In this document: positions 11,147 through 18,697 of the stretch, piece by piece
Numbering within the stretch: the stretch's first letter is position 1
Layout: each line of letters begins with the position of its first letter
NCBI RefSeq assembly: GCF_000011365.1
Contig: NC_004463.1
Span: 8,108,001-8,172,000 of the forward strand
Origin: Bradyrhizobium diazoefficiens USDA 110
GTDB lineage: Bacteria > Pseudomonadota > Alphaproteobacteria > Rhizobiales > Xanthobacteraceae
Direction of reading: 5' to 3'
DNA length: 64,000 nt
The notes under the pieces: model-generated
What the model was told of the DNA's origin: nothing
Database searches by the model: none
The model's input: the letters and a program-made list of their open reading frames with translations, nothing else
Program-made: the position numbers and the translations under genes

Positions 11147-11268
11147 TGCAATTCTTGCATAGCTCACCAGAACGCTTAGATTAGCTCTGATATTTCAGCG
11201 CCTCCGCGAGGCCTCCTGGCTCCTTCCGCGCCCGCGCTGCAAATCCCCCGTGAAAGGCGTCCATCGAA

Positions 11269-12234
11269 ATGTCCGCTCCTGTTCATGCAAAGGTCGTGAT
11301 TATTGGCTCTGGCCCCGCGGGCTACACGGCGGCGATCTACGCCGCGCGTGCGATGCTCGAGCCGATCCTGATCCAGGGCATCCAGCCGGGCGGCCAGCTC
11401 ACCATCACCACCGACGTCGAAAACTATCCGGGCTTCGCCGACGTGATCCAGGGCCCCTGGCTGATGGAGCAGATGGAGAAGCAGGCGGTCCATGTCGGCA
11501 CCAAGATCGTCACCGACCTGGTGACCAAGCTGGAGACCGGGCGACGGCCGTTCCGCCTCACCTGCGACAGCGGCGACGTCTATCTCGCCGAAACCGTGAT
11601 TCTCGCCACGGGCGCGCAAGCGCGCTGGCTCGGGCTGCCGTCCGAAGGGAAATTCCAGGGCGGTGGCGTCTCGGCCTGCGCCACCTGCGACGGCTTCTTC
11701 TACCGCGGCAAGGAAGTGATCGTGGTCGGCGGCGGCAATACCGCGGTCGAGGAAGCGCTGTTCCTCACCAACCATGCCTCGCAGGTCACCATCGTGCATC
11801 GTCGCGACCACTTCCGCGCCGAACGCATCCTGCAGGAGCGTCTGTTCAAGCACCCGAAGATCAAGGTGGTCTGGGACTCAGCCGTCGACGAGATCTGCGG
11901 CACCGAGAACCCGAACAAGGTCACCCATGTCCGCCTCAAGAACGTCAAGACCGGCAAGCTCACCGAGCTGAAGGCCGACGGCATCTTCATTGCCATCGGC
12001 CACGCCCCGGCGACCGAGCTGGTGAAGGACCAGGTCAAGCTCAAGCCGTCGGGCTATGTCGAGGTCGCCCCGAACTCGACCGCCACCTCGGTGCCCGGCC
12101 TGTTCGCCGCCGGCGACGTCGCCGACGAGACTTATCGCCAGGCCGTGACGGCCGCAGGCCTCGGCTGCATGGCAGCACTCGAAGCCGAACGTTTCTTGGC
12201 CTTGCGCGCCAGCGAGCGTGCAGCAGCGGAATAA
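11269..12234 (+). CDS. trxB: Thioredoxin reductase
   Basis: Flavoenzyme that reduces thioredoxin with NADPH. It has 321 residues. The FAD-binding motif GSGPAGYTAAIYAARA is near residue 13, the redox-active CATC has Cys137 and Cys140, the NADPH motif VVGGGNTAVEEALFL follows, and the C-terminal FAD motif GLFAAGDVADETYRQAVTAAGLGC is intact. The LysR gene begins five bases after its stop, so the two are probably co-transcribed. It is divergent from an Lrp-type regulator. Confidence 0.96.
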   Translation: MSAPVHAKVVIIGSGPAGYTAAIYAARAMLEPILIQGIQPGGQLTITTDVENYPGFADVIQGPWLMEQMEKQAVHVGTKIVTDLVTKLETGRRPFRLTCDSGDVYLAETVILATGAQARWLGLPSEGKFQGGGVSACATCDGFFYRGKEVIVVGGGNTAVEEALFLTNHASQVTIVHRRDHFRAERILQERLFKHPKIKVVWDSAVDEICGTENPNKVTHVRLKNVKTGKLTELKADGIFIAIGHAPATELVKDQVKLKPSGYVEVAPNSTATSVPGLFAAGDVADETYRQAVTAAGLGCMAALEAERFLALRASERAAAE

Positions 12235-12239
12235 AGATC

Positions 12240-13163
12240 ATGCCTCGAACACGCGACGGATTTACGGATATGGACTGGGACAAGCTGAAGGTGTTTCACG
12301 CGGCGGCTGAAGCGGGCAGCTTCACGCATGCGGGCGAACAGCTCGGCCTGTCGCAATCGGCGGTCTCGCGCCAGGTCTCGGCGCTCGAGCAGGAGCTCTC
12401 GGTCTCGCTGTTCCACCGCCACGCCCGCGGCCTGATCCTCACCGAGCAGGGCGACCTCCTGTTCCGCACCGCGCATGACGTGTTCATGCAGCTCCAGGCG
12501 GCGCGCGCCAAGCTGACCGACAGCCGCGAGCGGCCGAGCGGCGATCTCAAGATCACCACCACGCCCGGCGTCGGCATCAACTGGCTGATCCCGCGGCTCG
12601 GCGAATTCACCGCGCTCTATCCGGAGATCCGGATCTCGCTGATCGTCACCGACGAGGAGCTGGACCTGTCGATGCGCGAGGCTGACGTTGCGATCCGCAC
12701 CCGCAAGCCGACGCAGCCGGACCTCATCCAGCGCAAGCTGTTCGCGATGGGCTTCCACGCCTATTGCTCGCCGGATTACATCAAGCGCTTCGGCACGCCG
12801 CGCACGCTGGAGGAGCTCGACTCCCACCGCATCATCACGCTCTCGGACGGCACCTTCGCGCCGCATCTTCAGAACCGCAACTGGCTGGTCGAAGCCGGCC
12901 GCAACGGCTCGGGTCCGCGCGAGGCCTATTTCAGGGTGAACAACATCCTCGGCCTGGTGCGCGCCTGTCAGCAGGGGCTCGGCATCGCCGCGCTGCCGGA
13001 TTATCTGATCGAAGAGCAGAGCCGCCTCGTGCAGCTGTTCGGCGAATCGGATTCGATCCAGCTCGATACATATTTCGTGTATCCCGAGGAGTTGAAGACG
13101 GTCGCGCGCGTGCAGGTGTTCCGCGACTTCGTGGTGAGCAAGGCGCAGCGCTGGCCTTCCTGA
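12240..13163 (+). CDS. LysR-family transcriptional regulator
   Basis: A 307-residue LysR protein. The helix-turn-helix is MDWDKLKVFHAAAEAGSFTHAGEQLGLSQSAVSRQVSALEQELSVSLFHR near the N-terminus, followed by a periplasmic-binding-like effector domain. The ATG at 12240 is five bases after trxB; an alternative start is the ATG at 12270, which begins exactly at the helix-turn-helix. Its place behind trxB suggests co-expression. The target genes are unknown. Confidence 0.9.
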   Translation: MPRTRDGFTDMDWDKLKVFHAAAEAGSFTHAGEQLGLSQSAVSRQVSALEQELSVSLFHRHARGLILTEQGDLLFRTAHDVFMQLQAARAKLTDSRERPSGDLKITTTPGVGINWLIPRLGEFTALYPEIRISLIVTDEELDLSMREADVAIRTRKPTQPDLIQRKLFAMGFHAYCSPDYIKRFGTPRTLEELDSHRIITLSDGTFAPHLQNRNWLVEAGRNGSGPREAYFRVNNILGLVRACQQGLGIAALPDYLIEEQSRLVQLFGESDSIQLDTYFVYPEELKTVARVQVFRDFVVSKAQRWPS

Positions 13164-13166
13164 TTT

Positions 13167-13185
13167 CCGCATGTCTGACATGCGG
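13167..13185 (+). terminator. Short hairpin after the LysR gene
   Basis: CCGCATGT / ACATGCGG forms a perfect 8-base-pair stem with a CTG loop, directly after the stop. No T run follows, so its strength as a terminator is doubtful. Confidence 0.4.
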
Positions 13186-13194
13186 CCTCGGCTG

Positions 13195-13224
13195 TTGCTG
13201 CATGGCGTTAGGCAAGCTCATAAT
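13195..13224 (+). promoter_or_regulatory. Predicted promoter of a small RNA
   Basis: TTGCTG (13195-13200) and CATAAT (13219-13224) are 18 bases apart. The predicted start lies near 13231. Confidence 0.45.
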
Positions 13225-13230
13225 GTTTGC

Positions 13231-13367
13231 ACGCTGAGCCTTCGCGTTGCGCATTTGTCCCCCTCCTCCAGTGGCGCGGGAGTTCAGTAATCCCTCTTGG
13301 AAGGTGATTGTGTCGGCCTCACGTGGCCAATACCTTAAGCCGGGCTCGTTCGAGCCCGGCTTTTTTT
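13231..13367 (+). ncRNA. Candidate small RNA, about 137 nt
   Basis: A promoter-like pair lies just upstream and a perfect intrinsic terminator (AAGCCGGGCTCG / CGAGCCCGGCTT then a T run, 13337-13367) closes the unit, with no open reading frame of note between. The body contains an unpaired-looking CCCCCTCCTCC stretch (anti-Shine-Dalgarno type, 13259-13269) and small stems GGGA/TCCC and GGCC/GGCC. It does not look like 6S, SRP or tmRNA. The ends are estimates. Confidence 0.45.
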
Positions 13368-13399
13368 CTGCCCAATTCGGCATTCGCCTTCCGCGTGTA

Positions 13400-13428
13400 T
13401 TGACAGTTCCACGTATCGCCCGCATCAT
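13400..13428 (+). promoter_or_regulatory. Predicted promoter of the dapA-like gene leader
   Basis: TTGACA (13400-13405) and CATCAT (13423-13428) are 17 bases apart, giving a start near 13435. Confidence 0.4.
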
Positions 13429-13434
13429 TTGCGA

Positions 13435-13509
13435 ATGATCACGAAGTCGTGCGCAATCGTTTCGAAAAAGGGCCCCCACCCGGGGACCTCGGATTTTTGC
13501 GCGCGCTAA
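13435..13509 (+). CDS. Possible 24-codon leader peptide with Lys-Lys codons
   Basis: The short frame reads MITKSCAIVSKKGPHPGTSD then FCAR. It starts at the predicted transcription start (leaderless) and ends 28 bases before the terminator. Two adjacent lysine codons (13465-13470) lie directly before the first pairing segment of the attenuator-like structure. The gene after it is of the DapA (lysine pathway) family. No Shine-Dalgarno sequence is present, so translation is a guess. Confidence 0.3.
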   Translation: MITKSCAIVSKKGPHPGTSDFCAR

Positions 13510-13566
13510 CTACGCTTCGTCATCGCAGCAAATCCCGAAAACCCCGCCACCTGGACGGGGTTTTTT
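13473..13566 (+). promoter_or_regulatory. Attenuator-like leader with intrinsic terminator
   Basis: Four segments can pair in two ways. CCCC (13474-13477) pairs with GGGG (13482-13485), and the latter can alternatively pair with CCCCG (13542-13546), which is the 5' arm of the terminator AAAACCCCG / CGGGGTTTT (13538-13564, then TT). The terminator ends 45 bases before the dapA-like start. The terminator itself is clear; its role as an attenuator is inference. Confidence 0.5.
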
Positions 13567-13611
13567 CATGTGCCCTCCGTCTCAGGTTTTTTCCCGAGAA
13601 GGAGACTGGAC

Positions 13612-14520
13612 ATGACCGACCTGCGAACGCATCTGCACGGACTCTGGCTGCCGCTGGTGACGCCGTTTCGAGACGGCAAGCTCGACGAGACGTCGCTGCG
13701 GCGGCTGACGCGACATTACTGCGGACAGGCCGTCGACGGCTTCATCCTGGGGGCGACCTCGGGTGAAGGCATGACGCTGCGGGACGCCGAGCTCGAACGC
13801 CTCGTCGCCATCGTCCGCGACGAGATGGCGGCCGGCCGCCGAACGTTGCCTATCTGCCTCGGAATGTCGGGCGCGGACACCTCGCGGCTGAAGGAGCGCC
13901 TTGATGAAACCGCGGACTGGCCGATCGACGGCTATTTGATCGCGAGCCCCTATTACGTGCGGCCGTCGCAGCGCGGGCTCCTGGCGCATTTCGAAGCACT
14001 TGCCGACCACGCCGCCTGGCCGCTCGCGCTCTACAACATTCCCTATCGCTGCGCGGTCAACATCACCAACCAGACCATGCTGCGGCTCGCCGAGCACCCC
14101 AACATCGTCGGCCTGAAGGATTGCGGCGCCAGCCGCGAGCAGTCGATCGCGCTGCTGCGCGACCGGCCGGACGGTTTTCGCGTGCTCACCGGCGAGGACG
14201 CGAACTACCTCGAGGCGCTCACCGACGGCGCCGATGGCGGCATCGTGCTGTCAGCCCATGTCGAGACCGCGACGTTCGCGGCCGTGTATGCCGAGCTGAA
14301 GCGCGGCAACCGCGACGCGGCGCAGGCGCGCTGGCAGGAGGTCGCCGAGCTGACGCGCCTGTTGTTCACCGAGCCCAGCCCCGCGCCGGCCAAGCACTGG
14401 CTGTGGCGCAGCGGCCTGATCGACAGCCCCGAAGTGCGCCTGCCGATGGTGGAAGTCAGCAGCGAGCTCGCCGCCACGATCGACCGCGAGATCGAGCGGC
14501 GGATGAAAGTCGCGGCGTAG
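13612..14520 (+). CDS. DapA/N-acetylneuraminate-lyase family aldolase
   Basis: A 302-residue TIM-barrel Schiff-base aldolase or hydro-lyase. The family's functional points are visible: GATSGEG (DapA GTTGES loop), SPYY tyrosine, ALYNIPYR with the catalytic tyrosine and an arginine, and GLKDCGAS with the Schiff-base lysine (near residue 168). The first loop departs from true DapA, so it may act on a different 2-oxo acid. AAGGAGA lies before the ATG at 13612. It follows a terminator-containing leader. Confidence 0.85.
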   Translation: MTDLRTHLHGLWLPLVTPFRDGKLDETSLRRLTRHYCGQAVDGFILGATSGEGMTLRDAELERLVAIVRDEMAAGRRTLPICLGMSGADTSRLKERLDETADWPIDGYLIASPYYVRPSQRGLLAHFEALADHAAWPLALYNIPYRCAVNITNQTMLRLAEHPNIVGLKDCGASREQSIALLRDRPDGFRVLTGEDANYLEALTDGADGGIVLSAHVETATFAAVYAELKRGNRDAAQARWQEVAELTRLLFTEPSPAPAKHWLWRSGLIDSPEVRLPMVEVSSELAATIDREIERRMKVAA

Positions 14521-14625
14521 CACCACCCTCCTCACCTCACCCGCATGTGGCCTTTCGAACGAACCGGTTGGCTCCGGTTCGAACGGCTGCGTGCTGCCCG
14601 ATGCAATCTCAGTGGATATCAACCC

Positions 14626-14820
14626 ATGCGACCTCACCGGTGGCTGTGCGCCCTCAAGGCCCTCTGGCAATTCCTGTCATGCGCGGACGGCTTCACATGG
14701 ACCGACAAATATCCGGCGACGGCCTGGCTGCGCCGCGACATCGGCCTGAGCGAGGAGGTCGTGACGCGGGAGTGGAATCGGGTCGACGAGATCAGGCGCG
14801 AATACAGCGGGTGGGTTTAG
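14626..14820 (+). CDS. Small DUF1127-like protein, 64 aa
   Basis: A 64-residue basic protein. The segment WLRRDIGLSEEVVTREWNRVDEI resembles the DIGLSR-x-E core of DUF1127 proteins, though the rest is not typical. The in-frame ATG at 14626 was chosen; the frame is open to 14545. Function unknown. A repeat starts soon after. Confidence 0.5.
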   Translation: MRPHRWLCALKALWQFLSCADGFTWTDKYPATAWLRRDIGLSEEVVTREWNRVDEIRREYSGWV

Positions 14821-14850
14821 CGCGACGCAATCTCACCTCGTGCACGCTGC

Positions 14851-14997
14851 CTTCCCTTCTCCCCTTGTGGGAGAAGGTGGCGCGAAGCACCGGACGAGGG
14901 GTTTCTCTCCGCGCGCAAACTGTCCGTGGGGAGGGAAACCCCTCACCCGTCTCGCCGCTTACGCGGCGAGCCACCCTCCCCCACAAGGGGGGAGGGT
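14851..14997. repeat. Dispersed inverted repeat, 'CTCTCCCC' family, copy 1
   Basis: Outer arms are CCTTCTCCCCTTGTGGGAGAAGG and the CCTCCCCCACAAGGGGGGAGG block, with inner CCCCTCACCCG and a GCCGCTTACGCGGC stem. Related copies lie at 32046-32174, 44811-44848 and 58991-59132. Confidence 0.75.
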
Positions 14998-15113
14998 AAG
15001 AGACCTCGTGGTTAACCGCGCCCCAATCGGCTTCGCATCCGCCGCATGGCGCATCCACGTCTCGTTTACGCTCTGGCGCCTATCGTTTTTCTCCAAAGCC
15101 TTCCAAAGGGGGA

Positions 15114-15269
15114 ATGACCATGGGACGTCGCGCCCGGCCTACGGCCGCACAGCAATTCGCGCCCGCCGATCTTTTGCGGGGAATCCTGGTGGTTTCGTCG
15201 TTCGGGTTCTGGGCGGTGATGCTCGGCCTGATGCCGGTGCTGCTGTTTCGGGTCTGGCTCGTCGGCTGA
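15114..15269 (+). CDS. Small single-span membrane protein, 51 aa
   Basis: AAAGGGGG precedes ATG 15114. The product has a basic N-terminus (MTMGRRARPTAAQQ) and one hydrophobic helix from about residue 23 to the end (ILVVSSFGFWAVMLGLMPVL ...), so it is probably an inner-membrane protein with the N-terminus in the cytoplasm. Family and function are not recognised. Confidence 0.6.
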   Translation: MTMGRRARPTAAQQFAPADLLRGILVVSSFGFWAVMLGLMPVLLFRVWLVG

Positions 15270-15365
15270 CGAGAACGCGCGCGGATGGTTAAACCCGCGT
15301 CACAAATGCGTTCAAAATGCGAGCGGCGCAGCAACCCGGAATTTTAAAACATCTCGCGTAGCGTG

Positions 15366-15560
15366 ATGCCCATAAGCGAAGAAATCGCGGGGGCGTTTGT
15401 GAATAGTCAGAATGAAATGGCGTCGCATTACGACGCACGACAGAGCTTTACCACCGAGGAGAGCTTCACCACCGAGGACATTCTCTGGGCCGCCGGCATC
15501 TGGTCGGTGATCCTGACGCTGTCGCCGGTCATCGTGTTCTACATGCTGATGGTGGCGTAA
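15366..15560 (+). CDS. Small single-span membrane protein, up to 64 aa
   Basis: The C-terminal half is one hydrophobic helix (ILWAAGIWSVILTLSPVIVF ...). A short internal duplication FTTEESFTTED lies before it. The start is uncertain: ATG 15366, GTG 15399 (behind GGGGG) and ATG 15417 are all possible. Function unknown. It converges with the ParA-like gene, and a shared terminator lies between them. Confidence 0.5.
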   Translation: MPISEEIAGAFVNSQNEMASHYDARQSFTTEESFTTEDILWAAGIWSVILTLSPVIVFYMLMVA

Positions 15561-15570
15561 CGTTGATCTC

Positions 15571-15611
15571 GATATTCCGGGTCTGGCGCTTGCGCGCCAT
15601 CCCGGAATGAC
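15571..15611. repeat. Short 'ATTCCGGG...CCCGGAAT' repeat
   Basis: ATTCCGGGTCTGGCGC / GCGCGCCATCCCGGAATGA is a short version of the REP-like family found at 23141, 30285, 53801 and 63848. Confidence 0.65.
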
Positions 15612-15631
15612 AGAGTGAGGCCCAGAAACGC

Positions 15632-15658
15632 AAAACGCGCAGACATCCGCGCGTTTTT
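15632..15658. terminator. Bidirectional terminator
   Basis: AAAACGCGC / GCGCGTTTTT, with T runs on either strand. It sits between two convergent genes and can serve both. Confidence 0.75.
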
Positions 15659-15682
15659 CGTCCGGGGAATGATTTGTGAAAA

Positions 15683-16360
15683 TTATGCCGCCTGCTTGTG
15701 CATTGCGCCGGATGCCGACGCCGTGCCGCGAATGGCCTTGACCGAACGCTCGATCGCCGCCCACAGCCTTGCAATCTCCTGAGCCGCACGGCTCTCGGCC
15801 TGATACTCACGCGCGCCTTCGCCGTGGCTGAGCGCCATCAACAAATCCGAACGATTGGTGATCTGACCGCCCCACACCGGAGCACGGAATTTCGCCAGCG
15901 CTTCGCGGGCGATGGTGACGATCGGGCTTTCGGCTTCGTCGCGCTTGGCCGGAGCACCGTTGAGCACGACCGCGTAGGGCTTGCGCGCCGCGCGGCACAT
16001 CTGAATGGTTTCCTGCACCGCGTTGACGTCGAACACGCCAGGCCGCGCCGGAATGACCACCATGGTTGCGTTCTTGATCGCGTCGTCGACGACGGCCGAG
16101 AGGTTCGGCGGCGTGTCGATCAACACCCATTCATAACCGTCGCGCTTGGCAGCGGAGACGATGCCGCTGACGGAGTTCACGGCCGATTTGATCGGCGGTT
16201 CGTTGGTGCCCCGCAGCTTGTGCCACAGCGTGAGCGACCCCTGCGGATCCGCGTCCACGAGCATGACCTGTTTGCTCGCCTTGATCTGCGCGGCGAGATG
16301 TGCGGCCAGGGTACTCTTGCCCGAGCCGCCTTTACGCGATGCAAAAACAATAACGTTCAT
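15683..16360 (-). CDS. Orphan ParA/MinD-family ATPase
   Basis: A 225-residue P-loop ATPase. The deviant Walker A is KGGSGKST at residues 10-17 (signature lysine Lys10), Walker A' is VDADPQGS and Walker B is WVLIDTPP. Such proteins position plasmids, chromosomes, chemoreceptor arrays or storage granules. No ParB-like partner is next to it, so the cargo is unknown. GGAGG lies eight bases before the ATG at 16360, which settles the start although the frame is open further upstream. Confidence 0.88.
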   Translation of the reverse strand: MNVIVFASRKGGSGKSTLAAHLAAQIKASKQVMLVDADPQGSLTLWHKLRGTNEPPIKSAVNSVSGIVSAAKRDGYEWVLIDTPPNLSAVVDDAIKNATMVVIPARPGVFDVNAVQETIQMCRAARKPYAVVLNGAPAKRDEAESPIVTIAREALAKFRAPVWGGQITNRSDLLMALSHGEGAREYQAESRAAQEIARLWAAIERSVKAIRGTASASGAMHKQAA

Positions 16361-16773
16361 ACCTTCGGCCTCCAGATTGACCCCAGGCTCCGAAAATGAA
16401 TCACCGCGCTGATTCGGGAAAGAAAAATTTACCGGGAGTTGCTCTGCAGCCACGAAATAACAAGACGTGTTGGCTTTTGAGTCACACTGCTGCGCGCGAC
16501 AAGACACGAACAGCAATCAAGAGCCTGCGATGCGCGCAATCGTTGTTTTTTTTGAGCAGCGAGAAGGGGAAAGCCGGAATGCAACCTTGCCGCGCAAACC
16601 GTCTGGCGACTCTTTTCGATCACGTGTGGCGGTAATTTCCGCAAGCAGGCGCGCAAGGCGCGCGAACAAAACGAGTCCGGTAGCTGTCGCGGAGCCTATG
16701 TCGTCAAGCGCGGAGCCGCGCTTCGCACGCTTGCCCGGGCCTGAGTTTCAGGGAAGGAACGCAGCGGCCGCGC
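16361..16773. other. Gene-free stretch upstream of the ParA-like gene
   Basis: About 410 bases. It must hold the promoter of the ParA gene on the minus strand. I see no supportable gene, tRNA or dispersed repeat here. An open frame on the plus strand (16467-16970) has no plausible composition and overlaps the next gene. Confidence 0.4.
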
Positions 16774-17139
16774 TCAGCCTTCTTCGGATTTCTTCTTCCT
16801 GGCCACCTTCGGCGCCGGCTTGGTGCTCTTCTTCGCACTATTCGACGCGCTCTTGGGCGCGATGTTGGTTGGCCTGCCGGCGCGGGCCTCGCCCGGCTCG
16901 GGCCCCTGGCGGAAGAACACCTTGCATTGCGGCGAGAGCTGCGCCTTCTTCTGGATCATGCAGGCGGTGATGGCATCGACGTTCGGCACGAACTCGCCGC
17001 ACAGCCGCATCGCATCCGGCGTGCAGGCCTGCTGCTCCTCCTGGGTGTAGGCGAAGCCGGCGCCGGGGTGGACCAGGACGGCCAGGGCAAGCCCCGACGC
17101 GGCGGCAAGAGCGGACTTCCTGAAGTGAAAAGCGGGCAT
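16774..17139 (-). CDS. Exported Cys-containing protein with Lys-rich tail
   Basis: A 121-residue protein. The first 30 residues form a signal peptide (FHFRKSALAAASGLALAVLV ... GFAYT), so it is probably periplasmic. The mature part has four cysteines (ACTPDAMRLCGEFVPN ... ACMIQKKAQLSPQCK), enough for two disulphides, a pattern seen in small rhizobial exported proteins of unknown function. The last 35 residues are Lys/Ala/Pro/Ser rich, like a flexible nucleic-acid-binding tail. GGGGGGAT precedes the ATG at 17139. Confidence 0.7.
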   Translation of the reverse strand: MPAFHFRKSALAAASGLALAVLVHPGAGFAYTQEEQQACTPDAMRLCGEFVPNVDAITACMIQKKAQLSPQCKVFFRQGPEPGEARAGRPTNIAPKSASNSAKKSTKPAPKVARKKKSEEG

Positions 17140-17263
17140 CGATCCCCCCAAATGTCTGGTCGGGGCGGAGTGTGGGTGAACCGCCGTTCGTTGGCAACGA
17201 GGCCGGAGGCGAAACCCGGGACGTGTGCGCTCTCGGCAACAGGGCGGGCCTTCTCCTCCGCTG

Positions 17264-17363
17264 TCGTCACCCGGCTTGACCGGGCGACCCAGTATTCCAG
17301 AGACGCCTGACATTCCCCGAGGAGCCGCGGCGTACTGGATCCCCCGCCTGCGCGGGGGATGAC
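17264..17363. repeat. Extragenic palindrome 'GTCATCCCC...' family
   Basis: TCGTCACCCGGCTTGACCGGG ... ACCCAGTA at one end and TACTGGATCCCCCGCCTGCG CGGGGGATGAC at the other, i.e. inverted outer arms plus a strong CCCCCGC/GCGGGGG hairpin. Confidence 0.65.
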
Positions 17364-17536
17364 TGCGGTGGGTGGGAAGGATTCCGGCCAACCCTTTGGC
17401 AAATCTGGCGAGATCAGGTTTCCGCCGCTGGCCCCGGGACCCTCAAAACAAAAACCGCGAAAACAACCCCATGCACAGTAGCCGGGGCCTTGATATGCCC
17501 AGTGAAATCGCCTCTTGCGGATTTTACGAAGCGGTT

Positions 17537-17566
17537 TTGACTCGTCGGGCAAAACAGGGGCATGAT
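17537..17566 (+). promoter_or_regulatory. Predicted promoter of the AEC permease
   Basis: TTGACT (17537-17542) and CATGAT (17561-17566) are 18 bases apart, 59 bases before the start codon. Confidence 0.4.
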
Positions 17567-17624
17567 GGCATCATCGAGAGTGCGTGGGGTGGTCGGCTGA
17601 TATCCCCGTGAAGAGAGGGGGCGC

Positions 17625-18569
17625 ATGGCCACCGTGTTGATCGTCGCGCCGGTGTTTGCCCTGATCGCATCAGGCTATGCCGCGGTGCTGTTTCGCTTCG
17701 TCACCGAGACCGCGCACAAGGGCATCTCCGAATTCGCCTTCAGCATCGCGATCCCTGCCCTCCTGTTCCGCACCATCGTCGTGTCGGAATTCCCCGACGT
17801 CAGCCCCTACCGGATGTGGGGCGCCTATTACGGCGCCCTCGCCGTCACCTGGATCGCGGCGCTGGCGCTCTCGGCGCTGCTGCGCGCGGGGCGCGAGGAC
17901 CGCGAGGACGGCGTCGTGTTCGCGATCGGCTCGGTCTACGGCAACATCGTGATGCTCGGCATTCCCCTGACGCTCTCGGCGCTCGGCAACGAGGCGGCGG
18001 GGCCGATGGCGCTGATCCTGTCGGTGAACACGCCGCTGCTCTGGCTCTGCGGCATCCTGCAGATGGAGCTTGTCAGCCGCAAGCGGACCGGCTCGGCGCT
18101 TTCGGTGATCCAGCCCGTGCTCGCGGACCTCGCCCGCAACCCGCTGATGCTGGCGATCGGTTTTGGCGTGGTCTGGCGCTTCACCGGCCTCGGCCTCAAT
18201 CCCGTCGTGGACAGGACCATCGAGCTGCTCGCGCAGGCGGGATCCCCGGCGGCGCTGATCGCGCTCGGCATCAACCTGTTCCGCTTCGAGGTGAAGGGCG
18301 AGATGTCGAGCGTCGTCGTGATGAGCGCGCTCAAGCTACTGGCGATGCCGGCCGCGGCGTTCGTGCTGGCAAAACTGCTCGGCCTGCCGCCGACCGCGGC
18401 CGGCGTCGTCGTGCTGTTCGCGGCGATGCCGACCGGCGCCAACGCGTACATCTTCGCGGTTCAGTATCAGCGGCTGGTGAACCCGGTGTCAGGCGCGGTG
18501 GCGCTGGGGACGCTGCTGGCGGCGGTGACGTTGCCGGTGGTGGTGATGGTGGTGGCTGGGGTGAGGTAG
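17625..18569 (+). CDS. AEC-family permease (auxin efflux carrier family)
   Basis: A 314-residue inner-membrane protein with two five-helix halves. The family marker GSVYGNIVMLGIPLTLSALG lies around residues 106-125, and the matching half ends with AAMPTGANAYIFAVQYQ, the conserved asparagine-containing stretch of helix 9. Bacterial members transport dicarboxylates such as malate or malonate. AGAGAGGGGG precedes the ATG. No metabolic neighbour suggests a substrate. Confidence 0.85.
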   Translation: MATVLIVAPVFALIASGYAAVLFRFVTETAHKGISEFAFSIAIPALLFRTIVVSEFPDVSPYRMWGAYYGALAVTWIAALALSALLRAGREDREDGVVFAIGSVYGNIVMLGIPLTLSALGNEAAGPMALILSVNTPLLWLCGILQMELVSRKRTGSALSVIQPVLADLARNPLMLAIGFGVVWRFTGLGLNPVVDRTIELLAQAGSPAALIALGINLFRFEVKGEMSSVVVMSALKLLAMPAAAFVLAKLLGLPPTAAGVVVLFAAMPTGANAYIFAVQYQRLVNPVSGAVALGTLLAAVTLPVVVMVVAGVR

Positions 18570-18661
18570 GTCGCGCCGACAGACGTGGTTTCCGTTAGGC
18601 TTTCAGGAATCGTGACGGAAGCTCGACCCGACAGATCGAGGAGCATCGTCATCGTAATTGT

Positions 18662-18677
18662 ATAACCTTCAGGTTAT
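18662..18677. promoter_or_regulatory. Isolated palindrome between convergent genes
   Basis: ATAACCT-TC-AGGTTAT, a perfect 7-base inverted repeat resembling a MerR-type operator. It lies between the ends of the AEC and tenA genes, where no promoter is expected, so it may be a leftover of a lost promoter. Confidence 0.3.
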
Positions 18678-18697
18678 GAGCCTCACTGCCGAAAGGG

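Larger units (their letters stand above)
17140..17624. other. Gene-free stretch with one repeat and one promoter
   Basis: Contains the palindromic repeat at 17264-17363 and a promoter-like pair close to the AEC gene. No supportable gene was seen. Confidence 0.5.

Noticed and set aside
13231..13367. 6S RNA, SRP RNA or tmRNA
   Set aside because: No long rod with a central bubble, no SRP GGTGNNG/GGAAGCAGCC loop, and no tmRNA tag or tRNA-like ends.
16467..16970. 167-codon plus-strand gene opposite the exported Cys-rich gene
   Set aside because: No ribosome binding site and it overlaps a better-supported minus-strand gene with a clear signal peptide.
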